DNA of 64,000 nt from contig NC_014666.1 of NCBI RefSeq assembly GCF_000166135.1, positions 4,092,001 through 4,156,000 of the forward strand, written 5' to 3'. Below, piece after piece: positions 50,901 through 59,222 of this stretch (positions are counted from its first letter, which is position 1; each line of letters begins with the position of its first letter). The notes under the pieces are model-generated. The model worked only from the letters and a program-made list of their open reading frames with translations. It was not told the origin of the DNA and ran no database searches. This DNA comes from Pseudofrankia inefficax (GTDB lineage: Bacteria > Actinomycetota > Actinomycetes > Frankiales > Frankiaceae). The position numbers were made by a program, and so were the translations under genes.

Positions 50901-53833
50901 TCGGCGGCGGCGCCCTCGGGCAGGCAGCCCGGCACGAGCGCGGTCAGGACGGCGTCGGGCCCGATCTCGACGAACGCCCGCACGCCGTCCCGGTGCAGCG
51001 CGCGAACCCCGTCGAGGAACCGGACCGGCTCACGCACGTGGCGAACCCAGTACTCGGGCGACATCAGGTCAGCCTCGGTGGCGGCCCCACCGGTCAGGTT
51101 GGACATGACGGGCAGGGACGGCGGGTGGTAGGTGACCGCCCGCGCCGCCGTCCGGAAGGCCGCGAGCATGCCGTCCATGTGTGGTGAGTGGAACGCGTGG
51201 CTGACGGTCAGCCTCTTCGTGCGCGCGCCGCGCCGCGTCCAGTCGGCGGCCACCCGGGCGACCGCGTCCGCGTCGCCCGCGATCACGGTGGACCGGGCGC
51301 CGTTCACGGCGGCGATCTCGACCTGTCCGGCCAGCCCGGCGATCGAGGAGCGGACGTCCGCCTCGCCGGCTCGGATCGCGGTCATGGCGCCCCCGGGCCG
51401 GCATTCCTGCATCAGCCGGCCTCGGGCCGCGACCAGCGCGCAGGCGTCGTCGAGGGTCCAGACCCCGGCGGCGTGGGCCGCGGTCAGCTCGCCGATGGAG
51501 TGCCCGACGAGGGTGTCGGGCCGCAGGCCCCAGGACTGGAGGAGCCGGAACAGCGCCGTCTGGAAGGTGAAGAGCGCGGCCTGCGTGTACGCGGTCTGGT
51601 CGAGCAGAGCGGCGTCGGCCGAGCCGGCCGGCGCGAACATGACCTTCCGCAGCGGACGGCGCAGCAGCGGGGCGAACCGGTCGCAGATCTCGTCCAGCGC
51701 CCGCGCGAACTCCGGGTAGGCCCGGTACAGGAGCCGGCCCATTCCCGGGCGTTGACTGCCCTGCCCGGTGAACAGGAACGCCGTCCGCCCGCCCGAGACC
51801 GCCGGGCGCGCCACCCCCGAGATCAGGCCGGCCGTGGAGCGGTTCTCGGCGAGCCTCGTCAGGGTGTTGACCAGATGCGCGTGACCTCCGCGCTCGTCGG
51901 AGACGATGACGACGGCCCGGGACTCGAAGCGGACCCTGCCGCTCAGCGTGAGTCCGACGTCGAGCGGGGTGATCTCGAGGTGGCGGTCCAGATGACCGGC
52001 CAGCCGCGCGGCGTTGGCGCCCACGGCCTCGGCTGTCCGGCCGGACAGGACGATCGGCACCGGGGCCGGCGCGTGCGCCGCGCGCGGCCGGGATGTCGTG
52101 GCAGCGGGCCGGTCGGCGCCCGGCGGCTCGCTCGTCTCGGGCGGCGCCACGGCTTCCTCGAGGATCAGGTGGGCGTTGGTGCCACTCACGCCGAAGGAGG
52201 AGACCGCCGCCCGCCTTGGCGCGCCTTCCGGGGCTTCCCACGGGCGCTGCTCGGTGAGCAGGGAGACGCCGCCGGCGGACCAGTCGACGTGCGGGGACGG
52301 CTCCCGCACGTGGAGGGTCCGCGGCAGCAGGCCATGCCGCATGGCCTGCACCATCTTGATCACGCCGGCGACGCCGCTCGCCGCCTGCGTGTGACCGATG
52401 TTCGACTTCAGCGACCCGAGGTGCAGCGGCCGGCCGGGCGGGCGGCCACGACCATAGGTGGCGACGGCGGCCTCGGCCTCGATCGGGTCGCCGAGCGCGG
52501 TGCCCGTGCCGTGCGCCTCCAGGACGTCCACGTCACCCGGGTCGAGTCCCGCGCTGGCCAGCGCCGCCAGGATGAGGCGTCGCTGGGCGCTGCCGCTGGG
52601 CGCCGCCAGTCCGTTGCTGGCGCCGTCCTGGTTGATCGCCGTGCCGCGGACCAGCGCGAGTACCTCGTGGCCGTGCCGGCGCGCGTCGGACAGCCGTTCC
52701 AGCAGGAGCACGCCGGCGCCGTCCGCCCAGCCGGTCCCGTCGGCGTCCGCGGAGAACGGCTTGCACCGGCCGTCGGGCGCCAGGCCCTGCTTGCGGCTGA
52801 ACTCCAGCAGCATGCCCGGTGTCGTCATCACCGTCACGCCGCCGGCCAGCGCCAACCCGCACTCACCCGACAGCAGCGACCGCACGGCCAGATGGATGGC
52901 CACCAGCGAGCTGGAGCACTGCGTGTCCACGCTCAGCGCCGGGCCCTCGAACCCGAACGTGTAGGACACCCGGCCGGCGACGACGCCGAGCGCGTTCCCG
53001 GTGAGCAGCTGGCCCTGGGCCTCGGCCGGGGCTCGGTGCCAGGGCGGCCCGTAGTCCTGGAGGGACACGCCGGTGAAGACGCCGGTCCTGCTGCCGCGCA
53101 GGGAGCCGGGGTCGACGCCCGCGCGTTCGAACGCCTCCCAGCTGATCTCCAGCATCAGCCGCTGTTGGGGGTCCATCGCCGCGGCCTCACGGGGGCCGAT
53201 GCCGAAGAAGCCGGGATCGAACAGGCTGATGTCCGGCAGGAACCCGCCGTGCCGCGTGTAGATCGTTCCCGGCTGCTCGCGGTCCGGGGCGTAGAGCGCG
53301 TCCAGGTCCCAGCCGCGGTTCGTCGGCAGCCCGACGATGCCCTCGCGGCCGTCCCGCACCAGCTCCCACAGCGCGGCCGGCGAGTCGGCGCCACCGGGCA
53401 GCCGGCAGGCCATGCCGACGATAGCCACGGGGTCCCCGGCGACGGCCCCGCCCATGGGACCGCCGAGGGCCACGTCCGCCTCGTCGTCGCTCCCCAGGAC
53501 GCGGGCGCACAGGTACGCCGCCAGGGCATGCGGCGACGGCCGGTCGAACAGGAGGGTGGCGGGGAGCGCCAGGCCGGTCTCAGACTCCAGCCGCGACCGC
53601 AGCCGACCGGCGACGTCGCGATAGATTCCAAGGCGCCGCCACGAAACGAGGGGATCGACCGGGATTCGTGAGGAATCGCGGTCAGTCAGAACACCGACAA
53701 GCTCGGTTATCAGCTGGAGGACGACTCGGATCTGACCGGATTCCGGGAGATCGGTCAGGCGTGCACGGAGTCTGTTCGCCGAGCCGTCGGAATCCCCGGC
53801 GGAAGGGGCCCCGGAGGTGGGAGAAACGTGCAT
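47963..53833 (-). CDS. Single-module type I polyketide synthase with thioesterase
   Basis: 1956 residues, with GGAGAG before the ATG. Domain order: N-terminal ACP-like domain (about 35-110) whose GFDSL is GIYRD, with Arg72 in place of the phosphopantetheine Ser, so dead; KS (134-560) with Cys306 (DTQCSSSL), His441 and His481; AT (685-985) with Ser779 (GHSIG) and the HAFH motif (879-882) typical of malonyl-CoA; KR (1295-1460) with GGTGALG, Tyr1449 and Trp1441 eight residues before it, and no LDD, an A-type (L-hydroxy) pattern; ACP with Ser1621 (LGFDSL); TE (1725-1950) with Ser1804 (GYSSG) and His1930. There is no DH, ER or loading module. Expected product: one malonyl extension, reduced to a beta-hydroxyacyl chain and released by TE. 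The starter is unknown. Cotranslated with the sulfotransferase-methyltransferase. Confidence 0.95.
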   Translation of the reverse strand: MHVSPTSGAPSAGDSDGSANRLRARLTDLPESGQIRVVLQLITELVGVLTDRDSSRIPVDPLVSWRRLGIYRDVAGRLRSRLESETGLALPATLLFDRPSPHALAAYLCARVLGSDDEADVALGGPMGGAVAGDPVAIVGMACRLPGGADSPAALWELVRDGREGIVGLPTNRGWDLDALYAPDREQPGTIYTRHGGFLPDISLFDPGFFGIGPREAAAMDPQQRLMLEISWEAFERAGVDPGSLRGSRTGVFTGVSLQDYGPPWHRAPAEAQGQLLTGNALGVVAGRVSYTFGFEGPALSVDTQCSSSLVAIHLAVRSLLSGECGLALAGGVTVMTTPGMLLEFSRKQGLAPDGRCKPFSADADGTGWADGAGVLLLERLSDARRHGHEVLALVRGTAINQDGASNGLAAPSGSAQRRLILAALASAGLDPGDVDVLEAHGTGTALGDPIEAEAAVATYGRGRPPGRPLHLGSLKSNIGHTQAASGVAGVIKMVQAMRHGLLPRTLHVREPSPHVDWSAGGVSLLTEQRPWEAPEGAPRRAAVSSFGVSGTNAHLILEEAVAPPETSEPPGADRPAATTSRPRAAHAPAPVPIVLSGRTAEAVGANAARLAGHLDRHLEITPLDVGLTLSGRVRFESRAVVIVSDERGGHAHLVNTLTRLAENRSTAGLISGVARPAVSGGRTAFLFTGQGSQRPGMGRLLYRAYPEFARALDEICDRFAPLLRRPLRKVMFAPAGSADAALLDQTAYTQAALFTFQTALFRLLQSWGLRPDTLVGHSIGELTAAHAAGVWTLDDACALVAARGRLMQECRPGGAMTAIRAGEADVRSSIAGLAGQVEIAAVNGARSTVIAGDADAVARVAADWTRRGARTKRLTVSHAFHSPHMDGMLAAFRTAARAVTYHPPSLPVMSNLTGGAATEADLMSPEYWVRHVREPVRFLDGVRALHRDGVRAFVEIGPDAVLTALVPGCLPEGAAAEDLAAVATSRAGRSEPETLLVALAELDVAGVAVDWARLCAGRGGRPVDLPTYAFQRRRYWVDGAAVAPAPVAAASTGARATGPDSWRYQVRWEPLSGERAAAAAAGHLATGASIRGTWLVVTGPAGIDGQTLSRLSWLLERLGGRPVHIPLAVADAERGRLAAVLSKHSSSRDDQIGGIVSLLPFEEQPNTLHPGLTDGLAFTCLVAQALDDLGQNAPLWCVTRGAVSTGALDPVTAPTQAMVWGLGRALALERPDAWGGLLDLPATLDDEALALAGVALTAPGGEDQLAVRGGALLVPRLVPAEPADATAASWRPSGTVLITGGTGALGAHAARRFARDGAARLVLVSRRGPAAPGVGELVADLEALGSTVTVEACDLADRDQVTALLDRATGFDEPLTAVVHAAGVLGPVAPLRELGLGELEQVVTGKAGGAALLDELTSPANGDGVPLEAFVLVSSISATWGSGGQSGYCAGNAYLDALASHRHGRGLPATSVAFGPWAEAGLGAEPTLRDYLARRGVAPLPAEPAVTALAEAVAAGTAATTVADVDWGRFLPPFTAPRPTRFFDELSERPVRAATPPAAAGLPVDPAAGDQRAGLARLTGSERDRALTSLVRDEAAAILGHASPDEVALDRRFLDLGFDSLASVQLSRRLSTVIGQQLAPPVVFEHPTVTELAAYLGSLVARQDRAAPSGQLTPAGVRDLYRQACSIGRFVEGVEVLQAVAKLRPVFHELAEFGAARPPVRLASGPASCALVCVPSMVAPSGPHSFARLALHLHGQRNVYGLSLPGFDEGEHLPATSELVVDLLVDLIAGEFADAPVALAGYSSGGWLAHAVAAGLEARGQRPGAVVLLDTWLPGDRIPTEDIQEELRGIAVNDQAFALMTEAQVTAQGAYLTLFEKWKPSPVEAPVLLVRAEERMPQLSPDDQATIAEHGWTTDWEIEHLTLEVAGNHQTMMNEHAASTAQDLHRWLTSLDQTP

Positions 53834-54181
53834 CCGGCTCTCCTAGGAGAAGAAACGACAGCGGCCCCCCGTTCCGCTACGGACGATGGCGCGTTCACCG
53901 CGGCCGTGGCGTCCTGCACAGACGGACGCTCAGCCCGATGAGCGTCGCGCCGAAAAAGGCGTCGACCGGTAATCGGAGCCATGTTCCGCAACCTAGGGCG
54001 GGCGTGACCCTCCGTGCTAGCCACAAACGGGGGGGATTCCGCCGGCCTCAGCTGGCCGCCGGGCGTCGCCCGCGAGAACGACTGGCCGGCGGCGGCAGCT
54101 GATTCTGATCAGGCCCGGGCGGTGGGCGGCCGCTCCGGCGCGGACCGGGTTCGGGTCCCGGGCCGGGTAGCCGGTCGCCGG
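53834..54181. other. PKS promoter region
   Basis: About 350 bases between the PKS start and the end of the upstream LuxR gene. In the PKS direction a TAGGTT -10-like hexamer lies at 53990-53995. A G-run (ACGGGGGGGAT, 54028-54038) resembles half of the C-run/G-run palindrome found upstream of the MMPL genes. No gene is supported. Confidence 0.35.
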
Positions 54182-55039
54182 CTATGGCAGCAGGCCGGCC
54201 CGGCGCGCCACGTTGACGGCGGCGGTGCGGTTGTGGACGCCCAACTTCTGCATGATGCTTCGTAGATAGGACTTCACGGTTTCTGGTTTCACCGTGAGAT
54301 GTTTCGCGGCCTCCGCGTTGGAGTGGCCCTCGGCGATGAACCGGACCACCTCGAGTTCACGTGGCGTCAGGCCGAAGGCGGTTTCGCGGGCGGTGGCCTC
54401 ACCCATGTATCCATAGCAGGCCTGTAACAGCTGGCGGATGGACGCGACCCGGTCCCGCACCACCGCCTGGTCGCCGGCGTGTTCGGTCAGCCCCTCCAGC
54501 TCCGCCTCGATCTGGAGGAGGGTCTCCAGGGCTGGCGCGGGTGGGCGGACGTAAGGGCCGCCGCCGGCGTCCCCTCTGGCCCCGCCACTGTGGTAGGCGA
54601 GGAATCTTTCGAACGCGCGCGCCATCTCGACGAAGGTGTCACTGACGGCTGATCCGATCTGATCTCTCGACCGCGTGGCCGCGTACATCACCGCCCAGAT
54701 CGCGCCGGCCCTGCGGACGGGGACGGCGGCGACAGCCCGGATTCCCTCGTCGGTGCCGGCCCAGTCGCTTCGGCCCGGCTGTCTACGGCTGCTGCGGACA
54801 TCCGCTATGACGGGCCGGCCGTGCGCCAGGACCTGGCCGCCGACACCCACACCAGGGGGGATGAGCAGCCCGTGCAGCCGGTCGGTGCGGTTCCCCTGCA
54901 GGAATCTGATTGTCAGGTGGCCGGATCGCGGGTCCACCAGACCGCCATACGACATATCCGCGCCCAGCTGGGAATGCAGCTCGAGGACTGCGCGGCGAAG
55001 CAGGCGGTCGTCGTCGGGTTCAGCGCCTGTCGTCGTCAT
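54182..55039 (-). CDS. GAF-LuxR transcriptional regulator (first copy)
   Basis: 285 residues from an ATG preceded by GAGGACGGAG. Residues 10-150 are a GAF-like sensor (LGADMSYGGLVDPRSGHLTI, GVGGQVLAHGRPVIADV, AVAAVPVRRAGAIWAVMY). A helical linker (ALETLLQIEAELEGL) leads to a LuxR/NarL helix-turn-helix (220-285): LTPRELEVVRFIAEGHSN, AEAAKHLTVKPETVKSYLRS and MQKLGVHNRTAAVNV. There is no receiver domain, so control is by ligand or redox and not by phosphorylation. It is upstream of, and co-oriented with, the PKS operon, divergent from an MMPL gene, and paralogous to the regulator at 62023-62859. Confidence 0.9.
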   Translation of the reverse strand: MTTTGAEPDDDRLLRRAVLELHSQLGADMSYGGLVDPRSGHLTIRFLQGNRTDRLHGLLIPPGVGVGGQVLAHGRPVIADVRSSRRQPGRSDWAGTDEGIRAVAAVPVRRAGAIWAVMYAATRSRDQIGSAVSDTFVEMARAFERFLAYHSGGARGDAGGGPYVRPPAPALETLLQIEAELEGLTEHAGDQAVVRDRVASIRQLLQACYGYMGEATARETAFGLTPRELEVVRFIAEGHSNAEAAKHLTVKPETVKSYLRSIMQKLGVHNRTAAVNVARRAGLLP

Positions 55040-55210
55040 CTCCGTCCTCTGTCCACGCGGCGACGCCGTGCACTTCGGACGACGGACGCGATAACGGAGG
55101 ATCGGCCATGTGATGACCCTTCTGACTGGACGCCGTCGGCCGGGCCGACCACGGCGATGTGCACAAAGAGGGAGGTAGTGGTCACAAAGTAGGATGGCCG
55201 AGCGGTGAGA

Positions 55211-55232
55211 ACTACCCCCCAACGGGGGTAGT
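55211..55232. promoter_or_regulatory. Palindrome A, C-run/G-run box
   Basis: ACTACCCCC-CAAC-GGGGGTAGT is a perfect 9-bp inverted repeat with a 4-base spacer. It lies in the divergent region between the first GAF-LuxR gene and the first MMPL gene. Related sequences occur upstream of the second MMPL gene and the right-edge lipoprotein gene. It is a candidate binding site for one or both LuxR paralogues. Confidence 0.65.
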
Positions 55233-55440
55233 GAGACCTGCGCTCCACGGTGCTCCCCCGAGCGAATCATCTCCGCCGCTCGGGCGGGGGCCGGCAGGTC
55301 ATACGTCAGGGCCCGGTCGATCGGCCGAGCATCAATCCGGTCGTAATTACCGGACCGGCCGCGGCCGAGAATCCCCGAGCGACGCCATCGGAGAAAGAAT
55401 CTTTCGAGGACGGTTGTCAGCCTGTTCCTTGAGGCCCGAT

Positions 55441-55460
55441 CACCCCCGAACGGGGTAGTG
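55441..55460. promoter_or_regulatory. Palindrome B, C-run/G-run box
   Basis: CACCCCCGAACGGGGTAGTG contains the inverted repeat CCCCG-AA-CGGGG and shares GGGGTAGTG with palindrome A. A TAGTTT -10-like hexamer follows at 55509-55514, 8 bases before the MMPL start codon; the same CTAGTTTG sequence precedes the second MMPL start. Confidence 0.6.
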
Positions 55461-55521
55461 CGGCCGGGCGTGGACGGGGCCTCCTTGGCTCGAAGCCCAC
55501 CGTTCGGCTAGTTTGTCGCGA

Positions 55522-57849
55522 ATGCGGCGAAAGACCAGAGTGACCTCCACTGGACGGGTGCTTCTCGCGGCGTTATGCGCCCGGCATCACTGGGTGGTCG
55601 TCGGCCAGTGGGCCATCTGCCTGGTGATGCTCGTTGTCCTGGTGCGTGGGCACGGCGCCCGGTTCAACACCGACGTCGCCGTCCCGGGCAGCGACTCGGC
55701 GCGTGCGCTCGACCTCGTCAGCCGCGCGCTGGGCGGGACCGAGATACCGGATACCGACACGGTGGTGCTGCACGCCCGGCACGGAACGGTCGACGACCCG
55801 CTGGTGCGGGCGCAGATCACCGCGCTGGTGGCGCAGCTCGGCAAGGTGCCGCGGGTCGCCGGCGTCGTCGATCCGTTCAGCCCGGCCGGCGCGGTCGTCC
55901 TCGGCGTCGACCCGGTGAGCGCGAACCGGCACACCGCGGTCGCGTCGGTGATCGTGAAGGGCTCGGCGCTGCACCCCGACCGAGCCACGGCGCAGCGACT
56001 GGTCTCCACGGCGCGTTCCTACGACGGGCCCAGCCTTCAGGTCGAGGTCGCCGGCCCGGACGCGGCCGCGGTCAACGCCACCGCCATCTCGCCGTGGCCG
56101 ATCCTCGGCGCGCTCCTGGCGGCTCTGCTGCTGCTCGCGGCCACCCTGCGTTCCCGCGGCGCGGTCGTCGTCTGCGCGGTGACCACCGCGGTGGCCACGG
56201 CGACCGCGCTGGCCGTCGTCGCGCTGCTCTCGCACGTGACGACGATGACCCTCTACGCGCCGCTGCTCGCTGCCGTCGTCGCGGCCGGGACCAGCCTGGG
56301 CGGCACGGTGGTCGTCGTGCACCGGGCCCAGAGCGGCCTGCGCGAGGGGGCGGCACCCCTGGAGGCGGTGACGCGGGCCGCCGCGCAGACCGGCTTCGCG
56401 ATCGCGTGTGGCGGCCTGTGCGTCACCCTGGCGATGGACGCGGTGGTGGCCCTGGGACTGCCGTTCTTCAGCGGCGTCGCGCTGGGCTCCGCCGCGGCGG
56501 GGACGGCGACCGGGCTGGTGATCCTGACCCTGCTGCCGGCACTGTTGGCGATCTGCGGCCCACGGCTGCTCGGCTGGACGGAACGCCAGCACCTGACCAC
56601 CAGCGGACGCGGCCTGAGCCATCCGCCCGGGCTGCGGGCGAGGTGGGCCGGCCTGGTGCACCGCCGGCCCCTGGTCGCGGCCTGCGCCGCCGGCCTGCTG
56701 CTGGTGGTGCTCGCCGCCCCGGCGGTGACCCTCAAGCTTGGCGGCGCCGACGACGGCGCCGAGTCGACGTCGTCGTCCACCCGGCGCGCCTACGACCTGC
56801 TCAGCGCCGACTTCTTTCCCGGGCTGAACGGGCCGATGATCGTCGCCGTCGAACTCGGCCCCGCCGCCACGGCCGTCTCCCCGGACGCGCTCGTCGCCAC
56901 GCTCGGCCGAACTCCCGGGGTCGAGCGGGCGGCGGTGAACGTGAACAACGCCAAGGCGGGCGTAGCCATGATCCGCGTCTTCCCCGCGGTCGGGCCGCGC
57001 TCGCCGGCCGCCACCGCCCTGTTGAGCCGGCTGCGCGAGCAGGTGATCCCGCGGGCGCTGGCCGGGACCGGCTCGCGGGCCTACGTCGGCGGGTCCACCG
57101 CCCTGTTCGCCGACATGGCGGCGAGCTTCCAGGGCGCGACGACCGGGTTCCTCGCGATCGTCCTGCTGGCTCTGCTGGGCTGCGCGTACCTGATGCTGAG
57201 ATCGGCGACACTGGCCGCCGCCCTCGCGCTGGCGAGCGCGCTGTCGATTCTCGCCGCGGCCGGCGTGCTCGCCCTGCTGTTCCAGACCAGCCTGGTCACC
57301 CGCGCGCTCGGACTCGCCACAGGGCCGGTCGAACCGTCGCTGCTGGTGATCGTCCTGGTCGCCGTGTTCGGCCTGCTGCCCGGGCTGAACTTCAGCCTGC
57401 TCGTCCGGCTGCTGGAGCCCGCCGGCCCGCGGGACTCGAAGGGAAGGGCTCGTGGCCGCCGTGGCGCCACCGGGCCCGTCCGGCTCGGCCACGCGGACGT
57501 CGGCCACGTCATGCTCACCATGAACCTGGTGATGCTGTTCCTGTTCGCGGCCGTCGCCGCGCAGCCGGCCCGGATGATGAAGGTGGTTGGCTGCGGCCTC
57601 GCCGCCGGCGTCGCCATCGACGCGTTCCTGCTGCGGGCGACGCTGCTGCCCGCCCTCCTGCACCTGCTCGACCGCCGATCGGCGCCCGCCGCCGCGGGAG
57701 AACGGGTCGGCACGCCCGACCGGCGCCGGTCGGTGGCGGAGCTCGACTGGACGCAGTCGCTCGTCGGCGGGGCGCCGACCCCGGCGACCGCCGTACACGA
57801 CGGTGTCGAGCGCGTGACCGTGCCGATCCGAATCTCCCGCACGGAGTAG
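55522..57849 (+). CDS. MMPL-like transporter without proton-relay Asp-Tyr pairs
   Basis: 775 residues from the ATG at 55522, with the MMPL/RND layout: helix 1, an extracytoplasmic domain (FNTDVAVPGSDSARALDLVS), helices 2-6, a cytoplasmic linker, helix 7, a second external domain and helices 8-12. MMPL exporters carry a conserved Asp-Tyr pair in helices 4 and 10 for proton transfer. Here the first site reads AGTSLGGTVVVVHRAQ and the second LLPGLNFSLLVRL, so both pairs are gone. The protein may be energy-uncoupled, use another ion path, or act as a scaffold or regulatory partner of the intact MMPL at 59223-61913. Its promoter region is shared with a GAF-LuxR gene; a P450 gene follows 90 bases later in the same direction. 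Confidence 0.85.
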   Translation: MRRKTRVTSTGRVLLAALCARHHWVVVGQWAICLVMLVVLVRGHGARFNTDVAVPGSDSARALDLVSRALGGTEIPDTDTVVLHARHGTVDDPLVRAQITALVAQLGKVPRVAGVVDPFSPAGAVVLGVDPVSANRHTAVASVIVKGSALHPDRATAQRLVSTARSYDGPSLQVEVAGPDAAAVNATAISPWPILGALLAALLLLAATLRSRGAVVVCAVTTAVATATALAVVALLSHVTTMTLYAPLLAAVVAAGTSLGGTVVVVHRAQSGLREGAAPLEAVTRAAAQTGFAIACGGLCVTLAMDAVVALGLPFFSGVALGSAAAGTATGLVILTLLPALLAICGPRLLGWTERQHLTTSGRGLSHPPGLRARWAGLVHRRPLVAACAAGLLLVVLAAPAVTLKLGGADDGAESTSSSTRRAYDLLSADFFPGLNGPMIVAVELGPAATAVSPDALVATLGRTPGVERAAVNVNNAKAGVAMIRVFPAVGPRSPAATALLSRLREQVIPRALAGTGSRAYVGGSTALFADMAASFQGATTGFLAIVLLALLGCAYLMLRSATLAAALALASALSILAAAGVLALLFQTSLVTRALGLATGPVEPSLLVIVLVAVFGLLPGLNFSLLVRLLEPAGPRDSKGRARGRRGATGPVRLGHADVGHVMLTMNLVMLFLFAAVAAQPARMMKVVGCGLAAGVAIDAFLLRATLLPALLHLLDRRSAPAAAGERVGTPDRRRSVAELDWTQSLVGGAPTPATAVHDGVERVTVPIRISRTE

Positions 57850-57939
57850 GCCGCTCCACGGCCACCTGGCCGCGACCTCTACGTCGGCGAACTGATAGCA
57901 CATGGAACAGTTCGCGGCGGACGAGGTGAGGAGCCGATC

Positions 57940-59202
57940 GTGGCGAGGATTGGTCTGTCGGAGGGGGAACCCGCCCCGGAGTGGGCGCGGCGTTACCCAG
58001 CGCATGCCAGTGGCGCGATCCGGCTCTACGGCGAGGAGTTCCATCGCGACCCAGCCGCGGTCTACTGGCGATTACGGTCGGAGCACGGACCGGTGGCGCC
58101 GGTACTCGTCGACGGTGCCGTGCCGGCTTGGCTGGTGCTCGACTACCGGGAGTTCGGCCAGGTTCTCGAGAACCCGGCGCACTACACCCGGGACTCTGCC
58201 GCGTGGAACAGCTGGGACCTGATTCCGGCGGACTGGCCGCTGATCCCGATGATCACGAAGCGGAACACCGCCTGGTTCCTCACCGGGGACGAACACCACC
58301 GCAGGGTGTCCGTGCTGGCCGACGGGCTCGGATCGGTCGACCCGTTCGAGCTGCGGACCGCCAGCGAACGGGTCGCCGACGCACTGATCGACGCCTTCGC
58401 CGACCAGGGCAAGGCCGACCTGATCGCCGAATACGCCGAGTTGCTTCCCCTGCGGGTGACGACCGCTCTGCTCGGCATCCCGCCCGTGGACAGCGCGGCG
58501 ATCGTGGCCGACCTCGCCGTCGTCGTCAACGGTGGCCCGGACGCCGTCGCGGCGAACCTGCGGCTGCGCGCCGGACTGCAGGCGCAGGTGACCGCCCGGC
58601 GCGAACATCCGCGGTTCGACGTGCTCTCGCGGCTGGTCGCCCACCCGGTGCGCCTGGGCGACGGCGAGCTGCTGGAGGAGCTGCAGACCGTCTTCGCCAT
58701 CGTGCACCAGGCCACCTCCGCCTGGATCGGCAACACGCTGCGCCTGATGCTCGGTGATGCGCGGTTCGCGACGACGATCCTCGGTGGGCGGCGCAGCGTC
58801 GGCGAGGCCATGGCCGAGGTGCTCTGGGAGGACCCGCCCGGGGCGACCCTCACCGGCCGGTGGACGGTGGGGCGGCGGATGCTCGGGCAGTACTTCCTCG
58901 AAGCGGGGGATCTCCTGCTGTTGAGCATCGCGGCGGCCAACACCGACCCGAAGATCCGCCCGGGCAGGGAGATCATCCATCGCAACCAGGCACACCTGGC
59001 GTACGGCTACGGCGAGCATCGGTGCCCGCTGGCAGGTCAGGAGATCGGCGAGGCCATCGCGGAGACCGCGGTCCAGGTTCTGCTCGACCGCCTTCCCGAC
59101 GTCGAGCTCGCGCTACCGATCGAGCAGCTCCTCTGGCGTCCGTCGCTGTGGCTGCGCAGCCTGATGGACCTCCCGGTCGTGTTCACGCCGGCGGGCCCGT
59201 GA
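57940..59202 (+). CDS. CYP157-like cytochrome P450 without ExxR (second copy)
   Basis: 420 residues; GTG start 7 bases after GAGGAG. The heme loop is LAYGYGEHRCPLAG with the proximal Cys intact. The K-helix is AMAEVLWEDPP: the ExxR Glu is present but Arg is Trp, the same change known in CYP157C1 (EQSLW). The I-helix (VFAIVHQATSAWIGNTLRLM) lacks the usual acid-Thr pair. It shares RRSVG-x-A-x-x-x-VLWED and the opening GPVAPVL..PAWLVL with the P450 at 27391-28659. It probably belongs to the transporter/PKS locus, 90 bases after the MMPL-like gene and converging on the second MMPL gene. Confidence 0.9.
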   Translation: MARIGLSEGEPAPEWARRYPAHASGAIRLYGEEFHRDPAAVYWRLRSEHGPVAPVLVDGAVPAWLVLDYREFGQVLENPAHYTRDSAAWNSWDLIPADWPLIPMITKRNTAWFLTGDEHHRRVSVLADGLGSVDPFELRTASERVADALIDAFADQGKADLIAEYAELLPLRVTTALLGIPPVDSAAIVADLAVVVNGGPDAVAANLRLRAGLQAQVTARREHPRFDVLSRLVAHPVRLGDGELLEELQTVFAIVHQATSAWIGNTLRLMLGDARFATTILGGRRSVGEAMAEVLWEDPPGATLTGRWTVGRRMLGQYFLEAGDLLLLSIAAANTDPKIRPGREIIHRNQAHLAYGYGEHRCPLAGQEIGEAIAETAVQVLLDRLPDVELALPIEQLLWRPSLWLRSLMDLPVVFTPAGP

Positions 59203-59222
59203 GCGCTCGTGGCCGGCCGCGC

